Assembly (NCBI GenBank): GCA_964023205.1
Contig: OZ026837.1
Location: forward strand, 11,447,479-11,511,478
DNA length: 64,000 nt
DNA from: Lutraria lutraria
Taxonomy: Eukaryota; Mollusca; Bivalvia; Venerida; Mactridae
Reading direction: 5' to 3'
In this document: piece by piece, positions 50,001 through 60,343 of the stretch
Layout of the letters: each line of letters begins with the position of its first letter
Numbering within the stretch: position 1 is the stretch's first letter
Program-made: the position numbers and the translations under genes
The notes under the pieces: generated by a model
Databases searched by the model: none
Told to the model about the DNA's origin: nothing
Seen by the model: only the letters and a program-made list of their open reading frames with translations

Positions 50001-53000
50001 AAAGTCACGTGGTCCGACTGGCACTTTTTGGGTGAAATTTGCCACAAAGTTGAGTTGTTTTCTGAATTGTTTTTCAGTCATGCTTATGGATGAATCCAGC
50101 ACAAATACAACATCAGCTGGTGTGGGATGGCATATATCTGTAAAACAGTTACTAGTATTATATAAATCGTAAATGAATATGATGTATTTCTTTTTATGTC
50201 CCCGTATAGATAGATCGGGGCTTATTTATTTTTACTTATATGTTTGTCTATTTGTCTGTTTTTACCAAATTTTAACCTTGCCTATAAAGAGAAACGCTTC
50301 CATCTAGAATCATCAAACTTCTTATCTAGGTTCCTCAGGTCAACCTCTACATGACCTGTGCAATTTCAGGTCAGTAAGTCAATGGTCACAAGGTCATTGT
50401 TTTTCTTTTAAAAATCTAAATTTCTTTTAGGATATTACTACGTTCTTGTTGTTACCAAGTACCGCAGTAGCACATATATTCCGGGTTTTGTGATCTAATT
50501 TTTTACGTAATTGTGCCCCTTTGTTTATTCTGTGCGATTATAATAGATAAATAGTCTTGTTTGCTTTTTTCTCAAGTGATTTTTATCAAACTTTCATGGA
50601 ACTATTGTTATCAAGTTACCCAGTGATCATTGTCGAGGTTCTATGTTGGATCGTAGTTTACGGAATTATACTCCTTAGTTTGCAACTTATTCTATATTTC
50701 TCAAGAGATTTTGAACAAACTCTAATAGACCTATTGTCACCAAGTTCACCTGCATATATTGGGCAGATTTATGGCCCTTTGTTTATTTTGTGTCCTATCT
50801 TTCTTCTATGATAGTCCTCCTGCATTTCTCAAAGGAATTTGACGAAACTTGGCGGATTGACTGTCCATTGTTTACTTTGTGCATAATTATTATGTAATAT
50901 AGAAATACTCTTCTGTGCAAACCTACATTTCTCTAGGAATTTTACCAAACTTTGATAGAACTATTGTCACCAAGTTCACCAGCTCCAATTGTCTGGGTTT
51001 TGTGATTCGATCATTTTAGCCGATTTATGGCCCTTCGTTTGTCTGTACTAAACTTTAACCTTACCTATAAAATCGAAAGGCTTCCACCTACAATCATCGA
51101 ATTTCATAGGTTGGTTCATCATGACATTTTCTACAGAACCTGCGCATTTTTTAAGGTCAAAGAAAAATCCGGTGGGGCATTGTGTTTTAAAACATATCTT
51201 GTAAAAAATGCCCTTCAGTGAATGTTTAAATCTTTTTATTAAGATAACTCTGCTATTTTCATTCTGAATTTCTCTATTTTATGACCACGTATCGATAGAT
51301 CGGTAGTATATTGGTCTGTCTGTCTGTCTGTCTGTTTGTTCGTCTGTTTGTCTGTTTGTACCAGACTTTAACATTGCCTGTAAAATCAAAACGCTTTTAT
51401 CTACAGTCATCAAAGTTTATATGTTGGTTCCTCATGACAACCTCTACGGGTTGTGCTTTTTCAATTCAATGGTAACCCGGAGGGGGTCCTTGTGTTTTTA
51501 AAACACGACTTTTTAGGTCTGTGTCTAATAAAAGAATAAACGTTTGTGAAATTAGTCTTTATGTTAATAATTTGTCCTCGTAACTTTAATTTTAGATATT
51601 TTCAATAGGATACTAGAGATCAACGAAACATACTTACTTGTATCGCAAAGAACGCCGTATATTCTATCAGGACATATACATCTGAACAAATTCACTTGAT
51701 CGACACAGGTTGCGCCATTCTGACATGGGTTACTTGAGCATTCATTGATGTCTATTTATATAAAACAGAATTATTTCAGACTAGTAGTTAATGTTACTAA
51801 TGTTTTAGGAAAATAACTAAACGCTGGTTTCTGGCATTCAGATACGTGCATGATAACTTAAAACACCAGTCGAGGTCAAGTTCAAAACCATTTTTAAAAC
51901 TGTAAATCCTTTTCTAATAATTATGAAAACTGAAAGGTATAAATATTGACTTGTTGACATTAATGCAGATCAATTTCTTGGCTACAAAGTGTTCACATGT
52001 AATACCCTCTGGGATACTGTGTATTGCCTTTCAAATGTGGGATCTCTAGTATACATGTGATTTTTCTGACAGCTCTAAATAGTTTTATTATTTGTTTACA
52101 AATTGATGAAATACATGTTCATACCCTTCTGCTACTATAACTGCTTTTATGAGAACATGAATACTGCGTAATAAAATTAAATTACCGGTATCACAATGTA
52201 CGCCCGTGTAGCCGGGCAAACACGAGCAAGTAAAGCCGTTCACCTGATCCATACACGTTCCATTCTGACAAGGTGGCTGTCCATTTGTATTCTTGTATTC
52301 AATACATTCATCTATTTCTGTAAATACAACTTGATAATCGGATAGTGCTATATCATTTCCTTACAACAGTTAACTTATTATCAGCATGTTAGTATATCGA
52401 ATGGAATTAATTTTGGGTGTTTGAAAACCACGCGTAAGCCGATTGCAAAGACAGGTAAGTTATATATACATGTATGTTACTTACGTTCGTATACTAGTAT
52501 TCATTCATAAATACAAGATACATTGGCACTATATCAATACGAGCGAAATACATTGTTTTGTAATTGCAATGGTCGCATCTGATTCATCTTACACACATAT
52601 ATAGCTTGGTTATTGGCCTAAGTGCGGAACAAACACTTCAATGCTTAGAAGTACTGACATATATATATATAAGTTTCATTGTTGGAAATAAATGGGGTTT
52701 TGACTAAAAATATCAAACGTGTACAAACGTGTTACATCAGACTTGTATAATCCGGTATTGATCTCGCACTCTTTTCAGTAAGCCCTAAATTTATCTTCCA
52801 TCGCAATAAAAAGAACTGAGATATCTTCTTCATCAACGCTAATTTGGAGGAAGTTTTTTTGGTAGTTTTTAACTTTGTTCTAATACAAATACAATTTCTA
52901 CAAATTGAAGAGAATTATACAATGATACTGAAAAGAGCGGCGCAGTGCTTGAAGATGTTACTTGTTTTAGCAACATCCTAATTTATTTTCTGTTGTAAAT

Positions 53001-55418
53001 AGTAAAATAACTCCCATACAAGTGACAAGTTTTATCGCATTCGGTATAAATGATGTACTAAATAAAAATGATATTCTATACTGTATATTACGAATAAATC
53101 GAAATTACCTATGCATGTAAAATTATGATGTCCATAACACACGCTGCTCATGACAATTTTTTGACCAGGTGGACACTTAACACCTCTGATTGGTGCAACT
53201 TTATCTACTAGGTACGATCTAAACTGTTCGGTCTGTAATCATACGAGAAGACAATCATATTAAGGTATCTACAAAATTTCATTTATGTATTGAACCTAGA
53301 TAGAATGACTTACAACTGAAATCCGAGAATAAACCAAACTAACTATAATAACAAGTAATAGATACAGTAAGAGTTTTTCTTCAAAGGTGTCTTCTTACAG
53401 AAGTAAGAAGACGGTTCGCTTAGATAAACAACCAATTTGTCCGAGGCGAAGCCGAGGATAAAATGGTTGTTTGTCTAAGGGAACCGTCTTCTTAGCGTCT
53501 GTAAGAAGACATTTTTGAAGAAAATACGAGTACGTGTATCTGACTTATACGACGATAAAGGGTAATGTCCACGTGAAAGTTGAGTTATTGAAAAGTGTTT
53601 CTTACAAACGTTAGAAGACAATTTTTGAATAACTCTGCTGGGGGTATAGTCGTATAAACATGCATACATAAATTAAAAAGTACGAGGTTCGACCAGATGT
53701 ACATAAACCGTCGATATATATGTTTTGCTATATTCTCGAATGATAATTTAATGTAACGTGAATGGCTGACCGGACAAATCATGTTTCACTAATTCATGCA
53801 TTTAAAACTAAGCTATACTTATTAAATAAATCCACGGTAATAAGTCTATTGCAAGTGATTTGAAACGAGTATTGTGTTTAGTTGGTCTTCTTAAACCAAT
53901 GTCGCTGGTAATTTACATATGTTTGGGGAAAAATATGTTTCTCTGTATTCTAAGAATATATTACAACAAATAGTCTTTAAATAACTATAAAGGGATAATG
54001 CACAGAAATGTGCCTCAGATATTTTGATAACGTCCTTCGTTCATTAGATATTGTACTTTAAAGAAATTCCGTAGCCTAAACCCGCCTGACAATTACGTAA
54101 TACAACATACTTTTAGGTAATAAATGTAAAATAAATAAAAATTCTGAGGCACGGCTCCCTAGATAAACAGTTCCACCACAAAGCACCGAACACCGCTTTA
54201 AAATCCATCTTCAAATAAAGTGACAATCTTTATTTAAAAACGACACCCGCTGTGGATTTTTAAGCGAGTAATTAATTATAAAAATGTCTGATCATTATCG
54301 TCTGTAATTAACGAATTTTGATGAGTTGATTCATTCCATTTGATTTTGATAATCAATCAAAATCGCAAATCGTTTACGGTTCAATAATCACGCCAAGTTA
54401 TAATGTCATATATGAGTCTTAATACCGAATAATAGTCAAAATATTATCATATCGCACCAACGCAATGTATAACACATAAGAGATGGTTCTCGCTGATAAA
54501 GTGAAGTAAATAAAGGGGTGAAGTATTTATCGCAAAAAAAAACATTGTTTTACGCGTTCGGTTAGAGTATTTTGTCGCTTGATATAAAAGTATGATGTTT
54601 TATCTTTGTAAATGACTTGAGATATTTGTTACCGTTTTAAAGTGTATTGACAATTAAGGCAACTTAAGAAACCCGAATTTTGATTGTGAACAATCAGTAG
54701 ATTGTTGACTGTACTGAAATACAAACGTGTAAAATATATTTTATCTATTACCTTGCACTTTACTTCTGAGCAAGATTCTCTGTCATCAAGACAACATTCT
54801 CTTGGAGTTGATCGTTTTCCGGATGAAAGGAACGTATTCGCATCATTTATAGAAAACAAAGCGTAGCAAGTACTGTCACAATTTCCAACACATTGTCTGG
54901 AAGCTTATCATAATACAAAAAATATAGTATAAATCAAGACATGAGGTGACAATGTTATTAAATAAATGTTATGTTATTATATCTTTGTTTAAATAGGTTT
55001 AATGCCGTTTTTCTTCTTTTTTTAAGAAAAATCAGTTATATGCGGCGGCCGGTTAACCTTAGAAGCTTTCATGGACTGTATTCTAACCAGTCCTAACAAA
55101 TGTTTGTCATTTTTTCATACCAATGTATGATACTTGCCACGACTGAGATTCGTACCCGAATACCACTGGACTAAGTCGCTATTTCAGCTCAACTTGATAT
55201 TAAAGTCCAGAGATGTTTAGTTCCTGTAGCTGTAGTTATGGAATGCTTTATTGCTTATCTAACCACACACCACAGTTAACAGCGGATAATTTAACAAAAC
55301 TTTACAAAAATCTGAAGAGGATATTTGTTAAGTAAGCTTTAATCAAAATCAAATTGACATAAATACCTCTCACATCGACAGCCATGAATAAACAAGCCAC
55401 ACAGATCAAAAGTTTCAT
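44081..55418 (-). CDS. VWA/EGF gene A: secreted protein with 2 EGF and 2 VWA domains, 9 exons
   Basis: Minus-strand exons are 55418-55367, 54903-54752, 53232-53109, 52317-52186, 51751-51638, 50137-49857, 49523-49358, 45014-44886 and 44673-44081. They sum to 1743 bp (580 residues plus stop) and every junction is phase-consistent. Residues 1-17 are a signal peptide ([16 protein letters not shown]). Residues 18-109 form a cysteine-rich module I cannot name. Residues 110-153 are a calcium-binding EGF (EIDEC, NGFTCSC) and 154-191 a second EGF ([13 protein letters not shown]). VWA1 spans about 198-375 over three exons with an intact MIDAS (DSSIS, GATFTD, LTDG). VWA2 (385-575) lies in the last exon, where the MIDAS is changed to DSTHT and STNG. 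Overall it resembles matrilin-type extracellular matrix or adhesion proteins. The exon 2 acceptor was chosen because it alone keeps phase. Introns hold an F-box-carrying transposon, SINEs and a family 2 element. Confidence 0.9.
46290..46980 (-). pseudogene. DDE-type transposase relic (family unnamed here)
   Basis: Minus-strand translation gives, in order: [55 protein letters not shown], then after a frame shift [15 protein letters not shown] and [14 protein letters not shown], and after another break [14 protein letters not shown]. This order matches a widespread family of uncharacterised transposase-like proteins of invertebrates with FDLxxV, FYxKRKLxxYN and DSCxPQNRNS blocks. I know the blocks but cannot give a firm superfamily name. 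At least two frame changes and several stops make it non-functional. The + strand frames over it are shadows. Confidence 0.7.
47095..48136 (-). pseudogene. F-box/leucine-rich-repeat protein, broken by a stop codon
   Basis: From a splice acceptor at 48137 the minus strand reads [20 protein letters not shown] then [18 protein letters not shown], a clear F-box (substrate-adaptor motif that binds Skp1 in SCF ubiquitin ligases). After KYTSSL comes a single in-frame TGA (48001-48003). The same frame then runs 301 codons through LRR-like text ([31 protein letters not shown]) to an acidic, Asn/Asp/Glu-rich tail. A TAG at 47095 ends it, although the same frame continues about 40 similar codons beyond. 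A possible upstream exon at 48418-48375 keeps phase ([14 protein letters not shown]). It lies inside the transposon and in the host gene's orientation. A captured host gene is the likeliest origin. Sequencing error cannot be excluded for the lone TGA. Confidence 0.72.
50195..51540. repeat. Repeat-rich insertion in intron 5 of gene A
   Basis: Three diverged copies of one block occur at about 50265-50375, 51040-51150 and 51358-51460. Each has a TTTAACCTTGCCTATAAAA-like start, then ACGCTTCCATCTA, ATCATCAAA and a GGTTCCTCA..ACCTCTACA-like end. Copies of AACTATTGTCACCAAGTTCACC lie between (50715-50990). The 84-codon + frame at 50557-50811 falls inside and is spurious. The matching intron of gene B is only 710 bp against 1499 bp here and shows none of this. 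Confidence 0.65.
51314..51358. repeat. GTCT/GTTT tetranucleotide microsatellite
   Basis: Perfect GTCT repeats degrade into GTTT, GTTC and GTCT variants, just upstream of the third block of the intron repeat. Confidence 0.85.
53375..53525. repeat. Short foldback element in intron 2 of gene A
   Basis: An inverted repeat of about 65 bp per arm: TTTTCTTCAAA..GTCTTCTTACAG and AAGAAGACGGTTC on the left, GAACCGTCTTCTTAG and CTGTAAGAAGAC..TTGAAGAAAA on the right. The centre reads TCCGAGGCGAAGCCGAGGA. AACAACCA/TGGTTGTT flank the centre. A partial extra copy of the terminal word lies near 53600-53635. Confidence 0.8.
53748..54657 (-). mobile_element. TTAA-flanked element, family 2, copy 5 (old)
   Basis: In intron 2 of gene A, minus orientation. 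TTAA lies at 53748 and 54654. Landmarks in order: GTTTCACTAATTCATG, TTGCAAGTGATTTGAAACGA, GAGGCACGGCTCCCTAG near 54145, TTTACGGTTCAATAATC, AAAGGGGTGAAGTATTTATC and GCGTTCGGTTAGAG. It is more diverged than copies 1-3, so it inserted earlier. Confidence 0.8.
54994..55190 (-). repeat. SINE in intron 1 of gene A
   Basis: On the minus strand the head carries GCGACTTAGTCCAGTGG and a box B (GGGTACGAATCTC). The tail follows: GGACTGGTTAGAATACAGTC near 55070-55090, GCCGCATATAACTGATTTTT and AACGGCATTAAACC. It shows the head and tail of the family most clearly and links the other copies. Confidence 0.7.
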
Positions 55419-56427
55419 TTCAATAAAATCCAAAATGTTCATATACGTGGTATGACAATATTCTACCTGAAACTTATCTGTCAGTTCGATTATAAACGTA
55501 GCGTTATCTTTAAAAAGCGGAAGTGAGCATTGCAAATGATCGGTCTTGACTGAACCAAATGATTAAGAAAAATATCGAACAGATAAGAGATAAACCCAAT
55601 CTTCCGCGTTACTCTATACCCGGTTTTACATTTTAAGAGATATTGTGCTTTATTTGTTATTCATTATTTTATTATATATCGGATTTAACGCAGTTTTCAA
55701 AATTATTTAAATTATATCGTTTTTGGCATTTATCCTATCCAGCTTCCCTGGATATCATTTAGACTTTAACCAGTACCAACCACATTCTATCCGCAAGCTA
55801 CTACCATGCGTATGAATTTTGGTTTTAAGTAAAATACAACTGTAGCTTTAATTAAAAATGGTCTGACATGTTTTAGTCTGCAAAATGTAAATGTCAAATG
55901 ATTTCATCACTAAAAACAACTTCCAGTGTTTAAGAATGAACTGATACTTCAAGCCGAAAGTAGTGTATCTATTTTTATATATTAAACCAGAAAGGTTATC
56001 TGAATTCAGTCTTTGAAGAACTTCTTGGCTAAGGATTTGTATCTGTAGCAAAATGAAGATGACTTCATCTAAATCTAACGTTTTCAGAAAATTTATAAAT
56101 AATTTGAATGTGTATAAAAATATACAAAACGAATATATGAATTGTGTAAGAAGGTGCAAAATTCAACTATGTTAAAACAATAATACGATTATGCAGCGGA
56201 AGGAAGAGGAATTAAGCCTTTTAAATGATCATTTTTAGATAAAAAAAAACAATATGACAACATTCATATCGTAGTTTATATAGACAGACTGTATTAATCC
56301 CAAGTAACACCTGTACATAAGAAAAATGATCCTTTGAGTAAATCAAACTATAGGCTTGATAAAATTCATTGTATAATCAAACTTTTAACGTTTGCCCTTG
56401 TACAAAAATGGGACAAATGGAAAGGTT
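55419..56427. other. Upstream of VWA/EGF gene A, no gene seen
   Basis: Presumed promoter side of gene A. The 103-codon minus frame at 55848-56159 is rich in Leu, Phe and Ile with no domain or copy; I do not call it. Confidence 0.45.
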
Positions 56428-56800
56428 CAAGAAAGAGAACTGCGCTTTGTTTATAATAATTACCCAAGCCCTCATAAAGAGCTATTGGACAAACCTAAAT
56501 TAAAACCCTTGCACAAAAGAAGAATTGGAATCGTGGCATAAGAAACTTTTAGAATCCTAATTAAAGTAGCCCCGCCAGTATTAAATGACCTTTTATAAGA
56601 TAAGCAAACATGTTACAGGTACCACATACTAAGACTACAAAGTTCGGTTAGAACAGTTCCAGGTATTCTGCTCCTTTCCTGTGGAACTCGCTGCCGGACG
56701 AGTTCATGCAGACAGTCAATTTTGACCATTTCAGGAAGATGGTCCCCTTTTGTAATGGATTGCACCTATGCTGCATGCAATCCAGCAGTGAGTCTTTTTT
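56428..56800 (+). pseudogene. C-terminal fragment of a non-LTR retrotransposon reverse transcriptase
   Basis: Translation gives RELRFVYNNYPSPHKELLD, KPLHKRRIGIVA, ETFRILIKVAPPVLNDLL and RLQSSVRTVPG. After a frame change it reads SAPFLWNSLPDEF and VNFDHFRKMVPF. This block order (ALRFVY..., LPxLxxRRxxxxAxExFKIL, LWNSLPxE, FK) is the conserved tail after the RT domain of CR1/jockey-type LINE ORF2. Two in-frame stops and a frameshift are visible, and the upstream RT core is absent, as in 5'-truncated copies. Confidence 0.8.
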
Positions 56801-57464
56801 CTGTGTTCAGTTGTTATTATATCAGTGCTTAGCTTCCTGGTGATGTATTTTATCATTCTTAATTACTTAAGCAGAAAATTGTTGTATAATATGTACTCCT
56901 GTATGTGTCGTACTTTGTCTGCCTGCCTTGTTTACTTTAGTGCAATCGGTTTGTTTATGTTTGCCTTTGCTTAGTTTGAACATAATTTATTCCCAGCTAT
57001 TATACAGTGTACCTGTTAATAAATATACAATATTCGGAAAGGCTTAGAATAAAAGATCACATGTCTCATTAAATTATTCTCCTTGCTTTGCTACGTACTC
57101 TAAGGTATTCTTGAATTATTGCATTTGTACTTCTATATGTGATGTACTTTATCTGCTTGCGTTGTCTGTTTTAGTTCATTTGATTTGTTTTGATTTGTTC
57201 TCCTCTACGTTCTTATAGTTGCTTTAAGTGCTTAGTTCTTTAGTTACCTTAACTATTTAGTTCTTGTATCTTTACAACTTCATTCTAAATGCAAATCCTA
57301 TGCAAAAAAAGTCTATAGCTGCTATTATTTTGTTAAATTTGTCATTATGTTGTTTAAAATGCTTGTATGAGCTCATGCTATATTGTTATGTTATTTTGCC
57401 GACATTTCTTACTACACTAACACACCAGTTCAAAACTGGCAGAACAAGATAACCTAAATCCCCA
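56801..57464. other. Intergenic, no gene seen
   Basis: Sequence between the LINE fragment and the start of the duplicated block. A 62-codon + frame at 57264-57452 is unsupported. Part may be the LINE 3' UTR. Confidence 0.4.
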
Positions 57465-59655
57465 GCACAAACATCTAATCAGGTATCAATGCTCATTCAA
57501 CAACATTGCAAACAACTGTTTGTTCTATGATAGCATGTATTTATGATGAAAACACTGTTCAAAGTCTCTCTGTTCATTTCTGCTTATAAATATAGTGTCC
57601 TCTCATGGGGCTGCTAAACGTAATGATAATATCAAACAATCTATTGAACGTTGTCCTGGGAGGAATGTACATCCAGACAGTTGGCCACAACTTGTAAATA
57701 AATTGAGATTAAGTGTTGATAATGCGGTTATATCTTGATAAATCGAGTACAAACCCACGTGAAATAAACATCCAGACGCAGTAGACTGAAAAATATCCCA
57801 CTGGGGTATGACACAGACAAATAAAGCAGCCTATAAACTGTGACCGACAACAAAAGGATTAATAACACATCAGTCCGAAGGGACAAAATTCACACAAAGA
57901 AAGCCATATTTTATTAACCTTTTCATATCATTGTTTCTGCGCTTTACTGTTCCTTAAAAATGATACAGAATGAGAAAAAAACGTATTCACTGTAGTAAAA
58001 AGAAACTTCAACTAGTTAGACATTGATCCTCGTTATGTCTTGGAGACAACGAGGCGAGGCAATACTACATTCACTAGATCTTGGTGTAATCCAAATACTC
58101 ATTTTGACAACTTCGAACAAACCCATATACTTAAATCTATACGCAATTTGTCTACCTTTTACACATGTATCAATTCAGCGTGAGTTTATTATTAAAGTTT
58201 TCTCACTTCAATAAGATCATTTATAATAAGGTTTGCCAATGATTATATCAATGAGATGTGTCCCGAACTTTTTACGCTGTCATGCCCAATATTGATTCCA
58301 GTATGTTAACAAATTCCCTTATTATGTTATGACACGGATTGACCAATAAGCTTACTTAGAGATTGGACGAGACAGAGTGTCAAAGTCCATCGTAAGGACT
58401 ATTACACCTTTTTTCTTGGAACTTGGAAATTTATTTTATGTATTATTGAAGTATGGCAGTACGAAATGACAATACATGAAGACTAGTTAACTTCGACATG
58501 TTACACCGATTTATATTAGGTGTAAAAATAATTAAAATAGTGTAGGTAGTATTTACTAAACCTTTTTTTTCCTGAAGGGGTGTAGAAGGGTAAACGAATG
58601 AGACAGTGGATGTACCGTTCGTCGAAGCTAATAAAAGTCTAGGGTTGGGGGTAACAATAAGGATAGATCGGGTAACTAGAAACAAACGATGTCCCTCTTA
58701 GTAAAATAATGATGATAATTAATTATATATTTAGTGATACCTTCTATGAACATTAATAAACGCAATAAATATTCTATATTTATATGACCACACATACTGA
58801 ATGGGTCTCCCAAGATGGCTATCAGACCTTTTAGAATGTTGAAAAAGCGTCAGACCATTTAGTAACTAGAATGCTTTATACGAGTCCCAGGGGTTATAAT
58901 TATATAAAGGAAAACATTTCTCTTTTTATATCATGTAGAAAAACATCGCTTATTATAGATTATTGATGTCTTGAATGTTACAACTGAGGTATTGGATTTT
59001 ATTCAGAAGATGTGTTCATGTGAGGATAAGACAAATAGCTCTAACAACCGTAAATAATTCGTGACATTACGAACACCGTTCAAGGAAAATATCGAACAGT
59101 GGCATAGTTCTGATTAATTATGATCAATGTCATAGACGTCACTTATTCGGTGTTGATATATTTGATACAAAGAAGTTGACCTTTCAACACGTGGGGATTT
59201 CCCAAGAGAACTGTGTGAAAGCTGTGATAAATTTGTTTTCGTCGTCCACGTAATCACTAGATCAAGGCGTGAGCAATTGTATCTGGTTACATGCTCATTA
59301 TATACAACTCAAAATTTGATAAGATTACTTTTTGTTCTGTGTGGCATTATCGTCGATTTTGGACTAAAATACATTAGAAATGATTTTTGGTTATTTTCAG
59401 CATAGGCTGGTGCACTGTTCCTCGCGCTTAATACAAAAGTCTCGGACATGTCGTGGAACCAGAAAAAAATAAATTCTTCAAGCCTAAGTGTCATGTATGT
59501 ATGTGCATTTCTTTAAATATCAGTATCAGCAGAGAGAATGAATTTATCCTTTTCATGTTCGAGGCTAAGATTGTCAACAACATGTTTGCAAAGTGATTCT
59601 TTCGGGGAGTAGTTATTATTATAGACAACATGTTGTCGTATACTGACTATAATTC
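57465..59655. other. 3' flank of VWA/EGF gene B (second copy of the duplication)
   Basis: Collinear with 41890-44040 in non-coding sequence, with scattered small insertions and deletions (for example an extra GGAAAATATCGAACAGTGGC near 59090). It holds no gene I can support. Confidence 0.6.
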
Positions 59656-60304
59656 TGTTACAGGGGTTTAGATATACAACACAAACAGATTGTTTGATTC
59701 CGATAATATGTATTCAGATGATGGTGATGAAGAAATAGTAATAGAGAGCCTGTATAAAATAATAAAAGTACAGGTTAGAAATAGCGAAGCATACAAAACA
59801 ACAAGAAAATAAATAATAAGTTCCACGCGTACGAAAAACGAAGTATGAGTTAATTCAATAATGTTCAATAAAACTATTTAAATAAACTTACCAGGATCAG
59901 TGTAGAAATATAATAATGTAAATTGTTATATTTCAATAATGCGATGAAGATAATATATAGACGAGTTGTGAAACGGTCTAGACTCAAAAAGAACGAACTA
60001 AAGAGTGTTTAAACCTGGCAAGGGTTCATTTTAGCGGGAAGAGGATTATAGTGCATGATGGGACTAAGTGCACGAGAATATTAGTGAACATCTCTCATAC
60101 CAATTCACAACTTTCAATCAACCATACTCGCATTCATTCGCTGATCCGTACAATAAACAACTAATCAGTATCCCCCTTACTGGTATACAGTTAGGCAGAT
60201 ACAATACACACTATATAAAATATACAATACATAATACAGCTAGACATGGACATAAAGGACATATGAAATAAAATAAAAAAGGGTTAATTGAGACAAGGGT
60301 AACA
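59656..60304. mobile_element. Solo LTR (649 bp) with 4-bp target duplication
   Basis: Starts TGTTACAGGGG and ends AAGGGTAACA, the TG..CA termini of an LTR, flanked on both sides by ATTC (59652-59655 and 60305-60308). The paralogous flank of gene A reads ACTATTATTCGACAT with a single ATTC near 44048, the pre-insertion site. No internal retrotransposon region is present, so it is a solo LTR left by LTR-LTR recombination. It lies about 40 bp beyond the gene B stop codon. Orientation is not certain. Confidence 0.85.
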
Positions 60305-60343
60305 ATTCTATAAATCGACATTACAAACATCGGGTAATGACAG

